DNA of 64,000 bases from Sphingomonas sp. GC_Shp_5 (GCF_026540855.1 NZ_JALNUP010000017.1:23675-87674), one strand, 5' to 3'; counted from the first letter of the stretch, positions 27,657 through 37,224 are shown. Numbers and translations are program-made. Notes: generated by a model from the letters alone, not told the origin.

Positions 27657-28289
27657 ATGGGGCACTCGTCGATAGACCCCGCCTTTCACGAGCTTCGGCC
27701 CTGGAACGAGGGGCGGCTTATCGGTGCGAAGCGGGCGCTGAAACAGCAACAGGTCTGGGCCATTCGCTTCTGGCTCGACCAGCATAGACGACTGCGCGAT
27801 CGAGCCCTATTCGACTTCGCCATCGACAGCAAGCTGCGCGGCTGTGATGTGGTCAAGGTGCGGATCGGCGATGTAGTTTCCGGCGGGCGCGTCCGTGACC
27901 GCGCCGTTGTGGTTCAGCAGAAGACCAAACGTCCGGTTCAGTTCGAGCTGATGGATACGGCACGAAAGACGATGCGGGCATGGTTGGAGCGACGCCGCGG
28001 AACGCTGAATGACTTCGTCTTTCCAAGCCGAAACGACTACATGGCGCACATGAGCACGCGGCAATATGCCCGCCTCGTACACGAGTGGGTGGTCGGCATC
28101 GGCCTTCCGGCTCAGGATTACGGGACGCACTCGCTTCGGCGCACGAAAGCATCGATCATCTACAAGGCGACTGGTAATCTCCGCGCCGTTCAGATCCTAC
28201 TCGGTCATGCCAAGATCGACAGCACGGTGCGCTATCTGGGCGTTGACGTGGAGGACGCTTTGGAACTGGCTGAACGCACTGAGGTCTGA
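27657..28289 (+). CDS. Small tyrosine recombinase
   Basis: A 210-residue recombinase with a shortened N-terminus. Catalytic residues: Arg in IDSKLRGCDVVKV, Lys in VQQKTKRPVQFEL, His/Arg in GTHSLRRTKASII, His in LLGHAKI, Tyr in TVRYLGVDVEDAL. This matches the stand-alone integrases frequently found in alphaproteobacterial accessory regions. It differs clearly from the minimal recombinase at 13548. It opens the defence island on the same strand as the SIR2/SMC genes, and so is a candidate for the mobilising enzyme. Confidence 0.9.
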   Translation: MGHSSIDPAFHELRPWNEGRLIGAKRALKQQQVWAIRFWLDQHRRLRDRALFDFAIDSKLRGCDVVKVRIGDVVSGGRVRDRAVVVQQKTKRPVQFELMDTARKTMRAWLERRRGTLNDFVFPSRNDYMAHMSTRQYARLVHEWVVGIGLPAQDYGTHSLRRTKASIIYKATGNLRAVQILLGHAKIDSTVRYLGVDVEDALELAERTEV

Positions 28290-28498
28290 GCGGACCCATT
28301 CACAGACGCTTGCGGGCTCCTTTCTGCTTCCCGACTCCTGCCGTTCATTCATACAGCTAGCGATCGCCAACCGGGCTTCACAGCCTTGCGCGAAGAATTT
28401 CATCCGAAATGGATGATCGAACCGCGCCCTATTCAACATCCTGTTCTGTGAGAAATGGAGGATTGGCCGGCCCGACAGCCTTCGCTAGACCATGCTCG

Positions 28499-30208
28499 AT
28501 GCCACCTCCTGCTGCCGCCACGATCAGGATCCGCGCCACGCTCGACATGCTCGACGGCCCCAAACGGGAGTTCGCCGAGGGGGTCGCCAACGACCAATAT
28601 GTCTTCTGGTTAGGCTCGGGCATCTCGCGCGACAGGATGCCTGACCTTCGCGAGCTCGCGAAGGTGATCCTCATCACCCTGCAGTCGCGCGTCGATCAGG
28701 GCGATGATGGATGCCGCTTTCGGCGGGCGCTCATCGCGGTGGTGAAGCTGGCCGGCCCGAGCGAGCAGGAATGGGCTGACGTTGATGTCACGGTGCCTGC
28801 GGACCAATGGGCGTCCTTCGAGCCGATTGCGGGCCGGCTGGTCAACAATTACGCCCGGATGCTCAACATTTCGGTGGATGGCGAGGAAGCCGATTATCTC
28901 CTCTGGAACATCCTCGACGCTGCAACCCGATATTCCGATCCGACGGTGGAGCCGGATGCCGAGCATCTCTGCCTCGCCGCCCTCGCGATCGAGGGCGTTG
29001 CGTCCGAGATGCCATCGGCGAATTGGGATCCGCTCGTCGAGCGTGCGATAGCGCGGCTCGCAGGAAACCAGCCCGTGATGCGGGTGGCCGTCGCGCCGGA
29101 CGATACAAGGGCCAACCGGCGACGGACCAATCTCTACAAGTTTCATGGCTGCGCCCAGGCCGCCTGCGATCTCGAGGCGAAATTCAGGCCGCTGCTGGTC
29201 GCCCGGCAAAATCAAATCAATGGCTGGCTCGCCAATAACCGGGTCATGGGCAATGCGCTGATCAACCTGATCGTTACCAAGCCCACCTTGATGCTCGGCT
29301 TGTCCGCGCAGGATTCCAACATTCAGGGTCTGTTTGCCGAGGCGCAGGCGCAAATGCCCTGGCGGTGGCCTGTCCATCCACCCGCTTACATCTTCTCGGA
29401 GAATGCGCTTGGTGGGGATCAGGAGAGCCTGCTCCAGAATGTCTATCATCAGGACCACACCCCCGCGACACGTCCGCAGATGGAAAACGAGGCCCTCGTC
29501 CAGGCCTATGCGAAGCCGTTATTGCTGAGCCTGCTGCTGTTCGTGCTTGGAAGGAAGATGCAGGCGCTTGTCGACAAAGGCCTGCCGGGCCTGGTGGCGG
29601 CGGACAGGCAAAAGCTCGAAGATGGCATCGTCCATGCCCGCAACGCCCTCGCCGATGCGCTGGTGCCCACGGCCGAACGGGTCGGGCGGCTGCTGACGGC
29701 GGTTGGCCGCGCGATGGGCATGCTGCGCGAGGGTGCGACACCCGCCGCGGCAGAGGGCATCTATCCTCCAGTCACGCCCGACCCGGTCGACCGGATGCCG
29801 GCCGATCCGCAGCTCGGCGCGAGCGGCGTCTGCGAATTCGCGCTGGCGTCCGCGCTTATCGGCGTCGGCCTTCAGCGCGGCCTCTGGACCGCCACCGCCC
29901 CGGACTCGGCGGCAGCAGATTCCGGCGCCCTTGTGCTCACTGGCCGGAGCGGGCCCGCCAAGATCTACTTCGTCGCCAATTCCCGCGCCTATATCCGGCT
30001 TGGAACCAACGGCCTGATCGCGGACAATGACGATGCCGTGATCGTACACAGCCTAGACATGCCGGCGCCTATGGCGCGATCACCGCGACGACCGCCAGGA
30101 CGAACGGGCCTTTCGACAATCCGCGAGGTGAGTATGACCGACCTGATCAGCGCCGGCACCGAGGTCGAGGATCTGCTCGCGCGCTTTCGCAGCCGGATCG
30201 CGCTGTGA
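28499..30208 (+). CDS. SIR2-domain effector of a Lamassu-type defence system (LmuA-like)
   Basis: A 569-residue protein. The SIR2 domain occupies about residues 15-300: NAD-binding motif FWLGSGISRD (near residue 38), His216 in NLYKFHGC at the catalytic-His position, and TKPTLMLGLSAQDSNIQ, the closing strand of SIR2_2-type domains. The C-terminal 250 residues have no recognised fold; they are probably the partner-binding part. SIR2 effectors of this kind destroy NAD+ to stop infected-cell growth. Start choice is uncertain: ATG 28499, with 28409 (longer, poor-quality sequence) and 28547 as alternatives. The stop overlaps the next GTG. The Lamassu identification rests on the next two genes. Confidence 0.82.
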   Translation: MPPPAAATIRIRATLDMLDGPKREFAEGVANDQYVFWLGSGISRDRMPDLRELAKVILITLQSRVDQGDDGCRFRRALIAVVKLAGPSEQEWADVDVTVPADQWASFEPIAGRLVNNYARMLNISVDGEEADYLLWNILDAATRYSDPTVEPDAEHLCLAALAIEGVASEMPSANWDPLVERAIARLAGNQPVMRVAVAPDDTRANRRRTNLYKFHGCAQAACDLEAKFRPLLVARQNQINGWLANNRVMGNALINLIVTKPTLMLGLSAQDSNIQGLFAEAQAQMPWRWPVHPPAYIFSENALGGDQESLLQNVYHQDHTPATRPQMENEALVQAYAKPLLLSLLLFVLGRKMQALVDKGLPGLVAADRQKLEDGIVHARNALADALVPTAERVGRLLTAVGRAMGMLREGATPAAAEGIYPPVTPDPVDRMPADPQLGASGVCEFALASALIGVGLQRGLWTATAPDSAAADSGALVLTGRSGPAKIYFVANSRAYIRLGTNGLIADNDDAVIVHSLDMPAPMARSPRRPPGRTGLSTIREVSMTDLISAGTEVEDLLARFRSRIAL

Positions 30209-30780
30209 CCTCGGCCCTTCCCGCCGAACGCGTCGCTCATCTCCTGCTCACCGCAGGCTATCGGCGCCTGGCCGAGCCGCTCCAGGTCGCCGGCCTTGCG
30301 TTCTCGGTCGCGGGCGCCTTCGTCGGCGGTGACCGGTCAGCCGATCTCGTCGTGATCGGCGATATGGCAACCAGCGGCGAGCGCGGCGTCGTCCAGCAGA
30401 TCGAGGGGATAGCGCGCGCGCTCGACGTCGTGCGGTCCCATCGCCCCCTTACCAGTGTCATCGTCGGTCCGCGTCCGATCGGGAAGGCGCTCGAGGCGCT
30501 GTCGCAGGTCAGTCGCGTTCTGGCAGTAGAAGAAGCGGGAGACGAGCCGGAGCTTCGCGACCGGCTCGCCATTCTCCTCCCGATCGAACTTCCGGCTTCG
30601 CTCGGCCAGGATCGGGACGTGAGCGGGATCGCACAGGTCGCGACGACGGACGATCCGTTCGTCGCCGAACTCATTCAGGCATCTGCCCTGAGCGAAGCGG
30701 CGGTACGGCGCCACTTCCACGACGCTCTGATGGGCGCCGCGGCGAGCCCTGCAACCGACGAACAGGATCCATCGGAATGA
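30205..30780 (+). CDS. Lamassu middle-gene protein (LmuC/DdmB-like)
   Basis: A 191-residue protein with alternating strands and helices (AGLAFSVAGAFVGGDRSADLVVIGDM, PLTSVIVGPRPIGKALEAL) and an acidic C-terminal tail. No catalytic motif is visible. Its size, position between effector and SMC ATPase, and overlaps on both sides (GTGA with the effector stop, ATGA with the ATPase start) are what is expected of the small Lamassu subunit. Sequence alone would not identify it. Role by analogy: links the effector to the SMC dimer. Confidence 0.6.
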   Translation: MTSALPAERVAHLLLTAGYRRLAEPLQVAGLAFSVAGAFVGGDRSADLVVIGDMATSGERGVVQQIEGIARALDVVRSHRPLTSVIVGPRPIGKALEALSQVSRVLAVEEAGDEPELRDRLAILLPIELPASLGQDRDVSGIAQVATTDDPFVAELIQASALSEAAVRRHFHDALMGAAASPATDEQDPSE

Positions 30781-33197
30781 GCCGGCTCAAGAGCCTCTAC
30801 GTAAAGGACTTCCGCAGCATCGATGGCGAGGTCAACGTCTCGCTCGATGCGCCAATCGTCCTGATCCACGGTCCGAATGGCGCGGGCAAGACGAGCATCC
30901 TATCCGCGATCGAGCTTGCGCTGACCGGAGCCGTGCCGTCTCTTTCGCGCGCGGAGCCGGATTATCTGGCCTATCTGCCACATAAGGGCCGGCCCTTCGG
31001 CGAGGTCCGACTGGAACTCGAAAGCGAAGGCAGCACGCGGTCCGCCCAGCTGCGCGTGACCACGGACGGGATCGCCGGCGCGCCGCTCCTGAACGAAGAG
31101 GAGACCAGGCTTTTTTCGGACCGCAGCTATCTCGCCCAGTCGACGCTAGGTCGCCTCCTCGAGATCTATCAGCGGGCCGATCGCAAGGAAGTGTCCCCGC
31201 TCACCAAGTTCGTGAAAGAGCTGCTCGGCCTTGACCGCATGGAAGCGATCATCGCGGGCCTGAATTCGGCAGGCCATGTTTCGCGATTGCGCGAGCCGGT
31301 CCCGGCTTACTGGTCGTTGCGGGAGGATATCCCGAAGCAGGAACAGGCCATCAGGGAAGCCGAGAAGCAGGAGACAGCGCTTGACGCGAACGTCGCGTCG
31401 CTGGGCGAAGCTCTGAGCGCGTCGCAGGTGGCGATCGGGGGCACGGCACAGCAGATCGAGGACCTTCCCGCCCTCCGGAAAGCGCTTGGCGATGACCCCG
31501 ACGAAGCCGGGCTGCGCGAACTGGTCCGGCTTCGGCGTGAGGTCGAGGTATCGCAGCAGACATGGGCGAACACTGTTTCCGCCGACAATGCCGCGCACCG
31601 CGAGCGTCTTTTGCAGGAAGATTATACAGCGCGCACGGCATTCGAACAGTGGATGACGCGATCAGGCGACGCGGTCGAGGCGCTCCTGCTCCGGGCAGGA
31701 CAGCTATTCGCGGACTTGTCGGTCACGTCTGAGAGCCGTTTCGGCGAGCGGATCGCTGCACTGCTTGATCGCATCCGTCCCGATCTCGACCGCCTGCGCA
31801 AGAGCCAGGCGGGGCACGAGGCGGCCGCCGCGCGTGTTGCCGTCCTTGATCGCCAGATCGCCGAAGGCCGAACGCGAGTTGAGCGTCTCGACCAGCAATT
31901 GCAGGTCGAGACTGCCGCGAATGAGGAATTGGCGACCCTGCTCGCGTCGCTGACCTCCCACATCCATGGCGAGAATTGCCCGGTCTGCGATCGGGATTTC
32001 GCGGAGATCTCGTCGACGACCTTGTCGGCTCATGTCGCAGCGAAGGTCAGTTCGCTCGTCGAACAAGCCGGCCGTCTCCAGTCGCTCGCCAACGATCGCA
32101 GCACGAGCGCGACCGCGCTTGGCCAGCTCGAACGGCAAAGAACGCTGACTTCCGCCGAGATTCTTCCGGATGCCGAACTCAACGCGCTCAAGACGCGCAT
32201 TGTCGACTTGACCGAGGTCGAGCGCCAACTGGACGGGATCGCGCCGATATCCGGCGAAGGGGATGGCCTTCGGTCAGATGCCGCGAATGCGGCCCGTGCG
32301 TTGCTCGCGTTCCAGGGTGCGGAACAGTCTGCCGTGTCGATCCGCGCTGCCCTCGAAACCGCCGCCGCGACGCTTGGCGTCGATCTGTCCCGTGCGCTCT
32401 CCTATGACGAGCTGCGCGCGGCGGTCCAGGACATCATCAACGCACGCGAAGAGACGTTGAGCCAGCGCCAGACCGCGCGGCGGCGAGCGCTTGAGACGCT
32501 CGACGCTCTCGAGAAGGCGAAGGGTGATCTGGGTCGCCAGCGCGACCTGATTGCGTCGGCGCGCTTGTCACTGGCCCTCCTCACCGCGCGCAAGGCAGAG
32601 GCCGATCAGCTGATCGAGAAAGCCAAAGATCTGGCGCGGCGAACCAAGGAGGCCCGCGGCCGCATCGTGCAGAGCGTGTTCAACGACGAGCTCAACAGCA
32701 TCTGGCGAGATCTCTTCGTACGGCTCGCACCGGAGGAGCCATTCATTCCGGCATTCGTCGTGCCCGATTCAGCGAATGCCGAGGTCGAGGCCCAGCTGGA
32801 GACCCTGTATCGGCGCGGTGGCAAAGGCGGGAATCCGCGTGCCATGCTGAGCGCGGGCAACCTCAACACCGCCGCGTTGACCCTGTTTCTTGCGCTCCAC
32901 CTCTCGATCAGACGCCAGTTGCCGCTTCTCGTTATCGACGATCCGGTCCAGAGCATGGACGAGGTCCATATCGCGCAATTCGCCGCTCTGCTTCGAACGC
33001 TCTCCAAGCAGATGAAGCGGCAAGTGATCATCGCCGTCCACGAACGATCCCTATTCGATTATCTGACGCTGGAACTCAGCCCGGCCTTCGAGGGTGACCG
33101 CCTCAACATCGTCGAACTCAGCCGCAATGCGATGGGGCGCACCATCTGTCGTTGGGACACCAGATTGTTCGTCGCAGACCAGGCGATCGCCGCCTGA
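30777..33197 (+). CDS. SMC/Rad50-like ATPase of a Lamassu-type system (LmuB-like)
   Basis: An 806-residue sensor ATPase. Walker A HGPNGAGKTS (residues 31-40); Q-loop region YLAQSTLGRLLEIYQRADRKE; two long coiled-coil arms (about 190-390 and 415-660) meeting at a single zinc-hook motif C401-PV-C404; then the C-terminal half with signature-like LSAGNLNTAALTLFLAL and Walker B LLVIDDPVQSMD near residue 718. It is smaller than Rad50 and without an Mre11 partner, as in Lamassu/DdmC. Such ATPases detect foreign replication intermediates or plasmid ends and release the effector. All motifs are present. Confidence 0.85.
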   Translation: MSRLKSLYVKDFRSIDGEVNVSLDAPIVLIHGPNGAGKTSILSAIELALTGAVPSLSRAEPDYLAYLPHKGRPFGEVRLELESEGSTRSAQLRVTTDGIAGAPLLNEEETRLFSDRSYLAQSTLGRLLEIYQRADRKEVSPLTKFVKELLGLDRMEAIIAGLNSAGHVSRLREPVPAYWSLREDIPKQEQAIREAEKQETALDANVASLGEALSASQVAIGGTAQQIEDLPALRKALGDDPDEAGLRELVRLRREVEVSQQTWANTVSADNAAHRERLLQEDYTARTAFEQWMTRSGDAVEALLLRAGQLFADLSVTSESRFGERIAALLDRIRPDLDRLRKSQAGHEAAAARVAVLDRQIAEGRTRVERLDQQLQVETAANEELATLLASLTSHIHGENCPVCDRDFAEISSTTLSAHVAAKVSSLVEQAGRLQSLANDRSTSATALGQLERQRTLTSAEILPDAELNALKTRIVDLTEVERQLDGIAPISGEGDGLRSDAANAARALLAFQGAEQSAVSIRAALETAAATLGVDLSRALSYDELRAAVQDIINAREETLSQRQTARRRALETLDALEKAKGDLGRQRDLIASARLSLALLTARKAEADQLIEKAKDLARRTKEARGRIVQSVFNDELNSIWRDLFVRLAPEEPFIPAFVVPDSANAEVEAQLETLYRRGGKGGNPRAMLSAGNLNTAALTLFLALHLSIRRQLPLLVIDDPVQSMDEVHIAQFAALLRTLSKQMKRQVIIAVHERSLFDYLTLELSPAFEGDRLNIVELSRNAMGRTICRWDTRLFVADQAIAA

Positions 33198-33261
33198 TCC
33201 ATCATCGCGCGATACCCTAACCGGCGATCGCTCTCTCCGTATCATCCGACGCAGGTGAGGC

Positions 33262-34707
33262 ATGACCGACACCCCCGCTACCCCCAAGGCCTTCATTTCC
33301 TATTCGTGGAGCACGCTCGATCACCAGCAGTGGGTGATCGACCTGGCAAGCCGCCTCATCGAGGACGGCGTCGAGGTCGAACTCGACAAATGGGACCTGA
33401 AGGAAGGCGGGGACAAATTCGCCTTCATGGAGCGAATGGTCACCGATCCGACCGTCACCAAGGTGCTGATCGTGTGCGATCGGATCTACAAGGAAAAAGC
33501 CGACGGCCGCGAGGGTGGCGTGGGTACGGAATCGACAATCCTGACGCCTGAGCTTTACGGCAAGAAATCGCCGAACAAGTTCGCGGCACTCGTGGTCGAG
33601 AAGGACGAGGATGGTGAAGCCTTCACGCCAGCCTTCTGGGCCGGCCGCATCTATATCGACTTCACCGACCCGTCGCATTTCGAAGACCGTTACGAACAAT
33701 TGCTCCGCTGGAGCCTGGACAAGCCGCTTCACGTCAAACCGCGCCTCGGCAAGGTCCCTGATTTCATCACGGCTCCGGCGCTGCACGCCAGTGCAACGCT
33801 CTCGCGCTTCAAGCGCACCGATGCCGCGCTCCGTGAGGGCAAGCCCAATGCGCCCGGCCTGATCATCGAATATGGCGAGAGCCTTGTGGCGGAATTGCGC
33901 CGTCACACCCCAAAATATGACGAGCACCCGTTTGCTGACGAGGCCGTCATTGCCTGCATCGAGGCGGTGCGCCCCTATGGCCGCCAGCTTGCGGAGCTGG
34001 AGGCCTCTGTAATCCGCTACGCCGATGGATCGTTCGACCGGCTGATCGCGCTGCATGAGCAGTTGGGTCGCCTGATGTATCGCGATGACAGTCTGACGCA
34101 ATGGCGTGAAAGCGACTATGATCCGTTCGAATTCTTCGCATACGAAGCATTTCTGCGCTTCGTCGCGACGTTGCTCGACGCCGGCCGATACGATCTTGTC
34201 GGCAGGGCACTTGACCACGCCTATTTCATCGACGAACCCAATCGGGGTGGACGCCCCTCCACCGCCAGCTACGCGATTTTCGGTCGGTATGTGAAGGTCT
34301 TCGAGGCGCGAAAGAACCGCCTCAGATCGGATCGCATCGACCCGATGGCCGACATGGTGTTCGAAGGCAATCAGATGGCAGTCCCCTCCTTCGAGCAAAT
34401 CATGGAGGCAGATTTCCTGTTGGCCGTCCGCAGCCAGATGGCCGGCCAGGCGGGCCGGTTTGAACGGTGGTATCCCAGGACTTTGATCTATGCGTCGCGT
34501 TCCTGGAAAGCCTTCCCGCTCTTCGCTCGCTCGGAATCGGCAGCTTTCTTTGCACGCTGGTCCACCGATATCCTCCAAGGGGTTTCGATCGAGGCATTCA
34601 AGCAGGGGATTGCGACGATGGAACAAGGCATGGGCGCCTTCGCCAACTATAATGGGCTCGGCGCGCCCCTGCTTGCGAACGTCGAGTTCATCGGCACCAA
34701 GCCCTGA
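33262..34707 (+). CDS. SEFIR/TIR-domain protein, likely defence effector
   Basis: A 481-residue protein with an N-terminal SEFIR-type TIR domain (about residues 8-150): KAFISYSWSTLDHQQWVIDLASRL, VELDKWDLKEGGDKFAFMERMV, KVLIVCDRIYKEKAD, then an insertion holding GTESTILTPELY and a closing IYIDFTDPSHFEDRYEQLL. The C-terminal 330 residues are a helical domain of unknown type. TIR/SEFIR domains either signal by association or cleave NAD+. AGGTGAGG lies immediately upstream of the ATG. It starts 64 bases after the SMC gene on the same strand and ends before a hairpin, so co-transcription is likely; membership of the Lamassu-like system is inferred. Confidence 0.8.
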   Translation: MTDTPATPKAFISYSWSTLDHQQWVIDLASRLIEDGVEVELDKWDLKEGGDKFAFMERMVTDPTVTKVLIVCDRIYKEKADGREGGVGTESTILTPELYGKKSPNKFAALVVEKDEDGEAFTPAFWAGRIYIDFTDPSHFEDRYEQLLRWSLDKPLHVKPRLGKVPDFITAPALHASATLSRFKRTDAALREGKPNAPGLIIEYGESLVAELRRHTPKYDEHPFADEAVIACIEAVRPYGRQLAELEASVIRYADGSFDRLIALHEQLGRLMYRDDSLTQWRESDYDPFEFFAYEAFLRFVATLLDAGRYDLVGRALDHAYFIDEPNRGGRPSTASYAIFGRYVKVFEARKNRLRSDRIDPMADMVFEGNQMAVPSFEQIMEADFLLAVRSQMAGQAGRFERWYPRTLIYASRSWKAFPLFARSESAAFFARWSTDILQGVSIEAFKQGIATMEQGMGAFANYNGLGAPLLANVEFIGTKP

Positions 34708-34748
34708 ACATCGCATCGGAACAATAAGCGGACCCTGTGGCACGGCCC

Positions 34749-34770
34749 GACCGCCAGCCCGAAGGCGGTC
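34749..34770 (+). terminator. Hairpin after defence operon
   Basis: GACCGCC-AGCCCGAA-GGCGGTC, a 7-base stem, 42 bases after the SEFIR gene stop. No U-tract follows. It is a plausible end for the SIR2-to-SEFIR transcript. Confidence 0.4.
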
Positions 34771-35785
34771 GCGAAGATCAAACCGGTCGCCGACTAGCGA
34801 TACGATCGGCGACGACCCTGGGTGCTGCTGACCAGCAGCGGGGAAAGGCGAGCGCCGCGACGGAGACTCCGGCTCACGGAGGCGAATTTCGCGATCTAGC
34901 GGAACCGACCACCGACTACCGGATCGATCGTCGAGTGAGGCAGGTCGGCAATGGCCGACACGATCTCGAACGACGCCATTTCACGACAGAAAGCGGGCTT
35001 CTGCCCCTTAACACGGGAGGGCTGACTGGCGGCTATTGGGACCATACAAAAGCGCCGTAGACGACCGATCTTGGGCGCCTAGCCGCCGATCGCCGAAAGC
35101 TGAATGAAGGGCAGCTCACCGACTCCGGCGTCTCCAAACCGGACGGGCCGTTCTCCACCAGAGTTTCGGATGCCGGCAGGCGTACGAAAGTCTTGGAAGC
35201 CCGAACCCGCGGGCCGCAGGCAGTTCGCTATGGGGTTTGCGGTTTCCGGCCTGCTGCGATGGCCGGCGACATGGCGGAGGCAGGCGCGATCCCGAATGCG
35301 GACGGGCCGGTTTCAGCTGGGCGAGACGGGTTCGCCAGTGCGGGTGGCTGGGGCTCTGCTTGTTGTGATTGCCCCTCTGGCGGCGGTCGGCGCAGATGAC
35401 ATCGTTTCCGCAAGCACCGGCGCTGCGGGGTATGTTGCCCTCGGGCCGTGCCAGGTCACGACGCCTGCGTCCCGGATAGAAGAGCATGGGCCGGTGGCGC
35501 GCGAGGCTGACACTGGCGTTCAAAGGTTACATCACCTCAACCGTGCCCCGCACGTCCTCCCGCGCAGCGGGTTCGTGCATCCACCAGAACTAACCGTTGG
35601 AATGAATGCCGCCCTGTAAGGAAGAGAATGTCTACCGTTGCATTCGGACTGCTTACGAGCTGCGCGCCAAGCGGCTCGAGTACGCAAGCGACCGTCCAAG
35701 TGCGCCCAGAGCCAAATCGAAAGTGGGCACCGCAGTGGGCATGCACGTCGATCTCAGAGCTTTTCTCAATGAAATCAACGATGCC
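34771..35785. other. About 1 kb without a supported gene
   Basis: Open frames exist on both strands (for example 35104-35619 forward and 35116-35523 reverse) but overlap each other, are low-complexity Arg/Pro-rich, and show no domain or ribosome-binding site. It may be decayed mobile DNA between the defence genes and the tRNA. I see no recognisable remnant protein. Confidence 0.45.
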
Positions 35786-35878
35786 TGGCGGAGACGGAGG
35801 GATTCGAACCCTCGGTAGGAGTAATCCCCCTACGGCGGTTTAGCAAACCGCTGGTTTCAGCCGCTCACCCACGTCTCC
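35786..35878 (-). tRNA. tRNA-Ser (anticodon GCT)
   Basis: A 93-base class II tRNA with an encoded CCA. Acceptor stem GGAGACG pairs with CGTCTCC; anticodon arm CGGTTTGCTAAACCG places GCT in the loop; a long variable arm (CGTAGGGGGATTACTCCTACCG) is diagnostic of tRNA-Ser; T arm GAGGGTTCGAATCCCTC. The 3' end faces the defence island on the left, the usual side for island integration. Confidence 0.95.
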
Positions 35879-36188
35879 GGCTGCAGCAACGGCAGTTTCC
35901 CTAGGGGTTCGACCCAAACCCGTCAATTCCAAACGCGCAGAACGCGCGAGTTACCGCGGTTGCCGTCGACACAGTCGATGGCACAATCTGTTCCGCGCCC
36001 GTTCCGGAGCCGCCCGGCACGTTTGAGGGCACGTCGAGCACGCGGCCCCCCGCCCCCCAACGACAGAGCTGATTGCTCCCCGGCGCTCGACTGAGCGCCT
36101 CACCGATTCACGTAGCGCGCGGCTGACGAACACCGATTCAGCCGGCGCTTTCGTGCGCCCATCGACTTCCCACCCGGGAGCCGACACG

Positions 36189-37064
36189 ATGTCGCTTACC
36201 TTCTCGTCCACGCCCACCGTCCGCTCGTTCGGCAACATCGCGGAACGCGTCGCCAACGCCGCCCTCCGCCCTCGCGGCCCCGACCGGAAGGTCCGGGCCG
36301 GCTGCGTCGACGAGAACGATCCGAAAGCAAAGCCGTGGGACCGCAACCGCTTCAGCTCGGTCAAGGAACGGATCGCGACGACGGAGGCCCTGGTGAAGGT
36401 CGCCGAGCAGCTTCATGCCGAGACGATTGCGAAGTTCCCGCGCGGCCGAGTGAAGCAGCTTAAGCGACAACGAGCATTGCTCTGGCTTGAGCTGGACGAA
36501 TTGATGCGCGCAGACGCGTCGGTCAGGCCAGTCGGAAGGCCGGCCACCATCCGGATCCAGCTCGATAAAATCGATGCGCTGCTCCAGGAGCATGCGATGG
36601 CGATCACCAGGTCCGACGTCGTCATCTACGGGTCGATCTTCGACTTCCTGTGCTTCAACAACACGGGCCGGTGGTTCCCATCCTGGGAGCGGGTCGCCAC
36701 CGCCGCGCGCTGCTGCGTGCGCACAGTCGGCCGAGCCATGAAGCGCTTCGAACATCATGGCCTGCTCGCTTGGGTTAGTCGGAGTCGGGTCGAGCAAGGC
36801 GCACCTGGGGAGGCAGCCCAGCGCGGCCAGACCAGCCACGCCTACTTTCTCGACCTGCGCAAGAAGATGGCTGAGCGCCTCTATCATCGCTTCGTCCAGT
36901 TGCGCGACAAGCGGCTGAAGCGCATGACCGTCCAGTCGAACAGTCCCCCACCGCCCCCGGCGGCGCCCCCGCCTGGCAACCGACACGTCTCCGAACAGCG
37001 GCAGGCTATCAGCGACCTCGGAAGGTCTCTGTCCCTCCGGGACGGACATCTTGGCCGAGTATGA
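36189..37064 (+). CDS. HTH protein, possible replication initiator or regulator
   Basis: A 291-residue protein. A helical N-terminal half with a Lys/Arg-rich stretch (GRVKQLKRQRALLWLELDELM) is followed by a winged-HTH-like region (NTGRWFPSWERVATAARCCVRTVGRAMKRFEHHGLLAW), then a proline-rich tail (PPPPPAAPPP). The HTH style and its place recall plasmid or phage replication proteins seen in sphingomonads, but it could be a regulator. ATG 36189 is preferred, since the 12 residues before it are atypical. It lies between the tRNA and the prophage integrase. Confidence 0.6.
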   Translation: MSLTFSSTPTVRSFGNIAERVANAALRPRGPDRKVRAGCVDENDPKAKPWDRNRFSSVKERIATTEALVKVAEQLHAETIAKFPRGRVKQLKRQRALLWLELDELMRADASVRPVGRPATIRIQLDKIDALLQEHAMAITRSDVVIYGSIFDFLCFNNTGRWFPSWERVATAARCCVRTVGRAMKRFEHHGLLAWVSRSRVEQGAPGEAAQRGQTSHAYFLDLRKKMAERLYHRFVQLRDKRLKRMTVQSNSPPPPPAAPPPGNRHVSEQRQAISDLGRSLSLRDGHLGRV

Positions 37065-37224
37065 AGCATCTAGGTTCATAGAGGAAAAGGAAGCGTCCTC
37101 GCTGAACGCGAGGTCGGACAGATTTGATATCCCCCAAAGGCGAAACCGAGCGCCCTTCTTCACCCGATAGCCAAGACCCGGCTGTCGGAACGTGGCGGCT
37201 TGCGCCGCCCCGCGGCTGCCTGGT

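Noticed and set aside
35104..35619. 171-residue forward frame in the gap before tRNA-Ser
   Set aside because: Basic, proline-rich, overlapped by an equally long reverse frame, no ribosome-binding site; treated as non-coding.
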